Positions 62,128-64,000 of a stretch of 64,000 nt of DNA are shown in pieces. The position numbers and the translations under genes are program-made. The notes beneath the pieces were generated by a model. It had not been told where the DNA came from, did not search any database, and saw only the letters and a list, made by a program, of their open reading frames with translations. Source of the DNA: an uncultured Muribaculaceae bacterium (GTDB lineage: Bacteria > Bacteroidota > Bacteroidia > Bacteroidales > Muribaculaceae); contig CAJTOZ010000009.1 in assembly GCA_910578095.1 (NCBI GenBank), forward strand, positions 31,179-95,178. The letters are read 5' to 3'. The stretch's first letter is position 1, and each line of letters begins with the position of its first letter.

Positions 62128-63237
62128 TCAGAGTTCGGATTCCTTGAGTTTTTCGGCGTTCTCGGCTATGATGAGGTGGTCGATCACGTCCTGTATCTCG
62201 CCGTTCATGAATGCGGCCAGATTGTAGATGGTGTAGTTGATGCGGTGGTCGGTGATGCGGCCCTGTGGGTAGTTGTAGGTGCGTATCTTTGCCGAGCGGT
62301 CGCCGGTGCTCACCATTGTCTTGCGGCGCGAGGCTATGTCGTCGATGTATTTCTGGTGTTCTTTGTCGTAGATGAATGTGCGCAGGCGCGAGAGTGCGCG
62401 CTCTTTGTTCTTGGGCTGGTCGCGGGTCTCGGTGCATTCGATGAGTATCTCCTCGGTTTCGCCCGAGTTGGGGTTGCGCCACATGTAGCGCAGGCGCACG
62501 CCTGATTCCACCTTGTTCACGTTCTGTCCGCCGGCGCCGCCGCTGCGGAAGGTGTCCCACTTTATCTCGCCTTCGTTTATCTCCACGTCGAAGGGCTCGG
62601 CTTCGGGCAGCACGGCCACGGTGGCGGCGGAGGTGTGGACGCGTCCCTGGGTCTCGGTGGCGGGCACGCGCTGCACGCGGTGCACTCCGCTCTCGTATTT
62701 GAGGATGCCGTAGACGCCTTCGCCGGTGATGCTGAGCACCACTTCCTTGTAGCCTCCGGCGGCGCCTTCGCTGGCCGATGTTATGGCGGCGTTCCACCCG
62801 CGGCTCTCGCAGAAGCGCAGATACATCTTGCAGAGGTCGCCGGCGAAGATGGCGGCTTCGTCGCCGCCGGTGCCGCCGCGTATCTCGAGGATGGCGTTTT
62901 TGCCGTCCTCGGGGTCGGCGGGTATGAGCAGCAGTTTTATTTCTTCCTCGAGCTGCGGGAGTGCCTGCTGTGCGTGGTCTATCTGCTCGCGTGCCATCTG
63001 GCGCAGTTCGGGGTCGGTTTCGCTGTCGAGGAGCTCGCGGCCGTCGGCGATGTCGGCCAGCAGGGAGCGGTAGCGTGCGGTGGCGCCGGTGAGGCGCTGC
63101 AGTTCCTTGTATTCTTTGGTGAGGCGGATGTAGCGTTTCATGTCGGCGATGACGTCGGGGTCGGTGATGAGTGTCGCCACTTCGTCGAAGCGTGCCTCTA
63201 TGCCGTCGAGGCGTGTGAGCAGTGATTGGTCGGCCAT
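62128..63237 (-). CDS. prfA: Peptide chain release factor 1
   Basis: 369-residue class I release factor reading UAA and UAG. The GGQ hydrolysis motif is in SGGAGGQNVNKVESGVR near residue 236, and the anticodon-like region in VQRVPATETQGRVHTS contains the PAT tripeptide of RF1. ADQSLLTRLDGIEARFDEV begins the usual coiled N-domain. Its promoter region has a consensus -7 box and an inverted repeat. Confidence 0.97.
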   Translation of the reverse strand: MADQSLLTRLDGIEARFDEVATLITDPDVIADMKRYIRLTKEYKELQRLTGATARYRSLLADIADGRELLDSETDPELRQMAREQIDHAQQALPQLEEEIKLLLIPADPEDGKNAILEIRGGTGGDEAAIFAGDLCKMYLRFCESRGWNAAITSASEGAAGGYKEVVLSITGEGVYGILKYESGVHRVQRVPATETQGRVHTSAATVAVLPEAEPFDVEINEGEIKWDTFRSGGAGGQNVNKVESGVRLRYMWRNPNSGETEEILIECTETRDQPKNKERALSRLRTFIYDKEHQKYIDDIASRRKTMVSTGDRSAKIRTYNYPQGRITDHRINYTIYNLAAFMNGEIQDVIDHLIIAENAEKLKESEL

Positions 63238-63259
63238 GCGTGGTGGTGTTTATTTTTGT

Positions 63260-63318
63260 GATTATCCGCAAAAGTACCCGAGGTTATGATGTCAACATGG
63301 GTGATTTTGCGGATGATC
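63260..63318. promoter_or_regulatory. prfA promoter region with a 14-bp inverted repeat
   Basis: TACTTTTG (63276-63269, minus) fits the -7 box about 30 bases before prfA. GATTATCCGCAAAA (63260-63273) is repeated in inverse at 63305-63318 with one mismatch, 31 bases apart, and one arm overlaps the -7 box. A second -7-like box (TAACTTTG, 63341-63334) lies at the end of the upstream gene. Confidence 0.5.
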
Positions 63319-63338
63319 AATTTTATTTCTGTGCAAAG

Positions 63339-64000
63339 TTACGAAGTTTTTTCGGTTATTGAAAGTGGTGGCGGGGTGTGGCGCCGGAGTATGATGTCCA
63401 TGATGTCGTCGGTGGGTGTGCGGGCGAGGGTGCGCAGGTCGATGAGGCGCACGGATGCGCACACGCGTGCGAAGCCTTCGCGGCGTTCGGCCCATTTGTC
63501 GGTGGCGTCGGCGTCGGGGAGCATCACCAGTGGGGCGCCGGCGAGCTCGTGGAAGCGGTGGTGGGGGTCGCGCAGGGCTTCGGTGGTGCATGTGCAGGCG
63601 CATCCGCCGGTGGCCATGGGTATGTAGCGGCGCAGCAGCATTCCCCGGCGGTGGAGGCAGCAGGCGAGGTAGAGGGCTGTTTTCTCGCTTTCCACGAGCA
63701 GCACTGAGGCGTGGCGGTTGGCGCTGCGCAGGTGGGCGCCGAAGAGGCATGAGCGGTAGTTGTAGCCGGTGGCGTCGGGCAGGAGGGAGTGGACGTAGGT
63801 GACGGCGGGGCGCCCTTCGGTGCGGCGCCGGCGTGCGTCGGGGCCGTAGGCCATGATTTTGCCTGAGCGTGTGCGCTGCCAGCCGTCGGTGAGCCAGAAC
63901 ACGGGGCTGCCGCCGTAGAGGCGGGAGACGCCCACGCGGTAGGCGTCGAACACCCAGCGGGCGGTGTCGGCGCCGAAGTGGCGGCCGAACCATCGGGCGA
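63339..64000 (-). CDS. DUF6371-like (Toprim-type) protein, 5' end cut by the window
   Basis: 220 visible residues, open through the window edge; the frame continues upstream of the first in-frame start (RWFGRHFGADTARWVFDAYRVG), so the N-terminus is missing. SPVFWLTDGWQRTRSGKIMAYGPD, YVHSLLPDATGYNYRSCLFGAHLR, VLLVESEKTALYLAC and PLVMLPDADATDKW resemble Bacteroidales DUF6371 proteins, which carry a Toprim/primase-like fold (Glu in VESEKTA, DxD in PDADA). Many relatives sit on mobile elements; nothing else here shows one. Confidence 0.65.
   Translation of the reverse strand, partial: ARWFGRHFGADTARWVFDAYRVGVSRLYGGSPVFWLTDGWQRTRSGKIMAYGPDARRRRTEGRPAVTYVHSLLPDATGYNYRSCLFGAHLRSANRHASVLLVESEKTALYLACCLHRRGMLLRRYIPMATGGCACTCTTEALRDPHHRFHELAGAPLVMLPDADATDKWAERREGFARVCASVRLIDLRTLARTPTDDIMDIILRRHTPPPLSITEKTS

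Noticed and set aside
1..64000. CRISPR arrays, tRNA or rRNA genes, IS elements, prophage or integrase genes
   Set aside because: I found no regularly spaced repeats, no cloverleaf-like genes and no transposase or integrase sequences in the reading frames.
63339..64000. Mobile element at the right edge, suggested by the DUF6371-like gene
   Set aside because: No att-like repeats, integrase or plasmid genes are visible; the gene is cut by the window, so the question cannot be settled here.

Overview
The window is a gene-dense chromosomal segment of a Gram-negative Bacteroidota bacterium, most probably order Bacteroidales and perhaps a Muribaculaceae-like gut commensal (the family is an inference). 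Supporting signs are repeated TAnnTTTG -7 boxes with TTTG-like -33 elements, no obvious Shine-Dalgarno sequences, many lipoproteins and outer-membrane barrels, an exbB-exbD-exbD-tonB set, Na+-NQR, a NagB/PIG-L fusion, DUF4923, GH97, and a BtuH/BtuG/BtuB cobalamin locus under a B12 riboswitch. I found 55 protein genes, one riboswitch and one candidate small RNA, and no rRNA, tRNA, CRISPR array, IS element or prophage.

Layout. 1-3765 (+): phosphoglycerate mutase, then a lipoprotein overlapping a PagL-like outer-membrane protein. 3775-7359 (-): a metallo-beta-lactamase/deacetylase fusion and groES-groEL. 7515-11779 (-): cobalamin riboswitch followed by btuH-, btuG- and btuB-like genes. 11856-16309 (-): biotin operon bioA-bioF-bioG/C-bioD with an apparent -1 frameshift inside bioC. 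16698-20027 (-): ExbB/ExbD/ExbD/TonB, which would energise TonB receptors such as BtuB. 20449-26291 (+): nqrABCDEF, then a thioesterase, dprA and a uridine phosphorylase-like gene. 28897-32030 (-): ECF sigma factor, putative anti-sigma factor, a small exported protein and two paralogous barrel-like proteins. 32112-36121 (-): uvrB and a YgiQ-type radical SAM gene.

36286-43182 (+): a lipoprotein, nagB, a DUF1460 putative amidase, a NagB-like/PIG-L fusion and htpG. A candidate minus-strand sRNA lies between the lipoprotein and nagB. 43340-49943 (+): GH97 glucosidase, GHL10 hydrolase, then glycosyltransferase, B12-binding radical SAM and glycosyltransferase genes. 49949-51709 (-): ABC-F ATPase. 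51786-56615 (+): ftsE, a DUF4923 gene, trkH, trkA and a TIGR01212 radical SAM gene. 56563-64000 (-): truA, speA, pgk, a DUF4153 membrane protein, prfA and a DUF6371 gene cut by the window edge.

How the parts connect. Cobalamin imported by BtuHGB would need the TonB complex encoded 9 kb away and could serve the B12-binding radical SAM protein at 47761-49203. NQR supplies a sodium gradient. The nagB group, the DUF1460 protein and the deacetylase domains suggest amino-sugar or peptidoglycan turnover. The points most worth a second look are the bioC frameshift at a canonical slippery heptamer, the candidate sRNA, promoters whose -33 element sits inside the preceding terminator, the degenerate NagB domain fused to PIG-L, and the five-gene ECF envelope operon.
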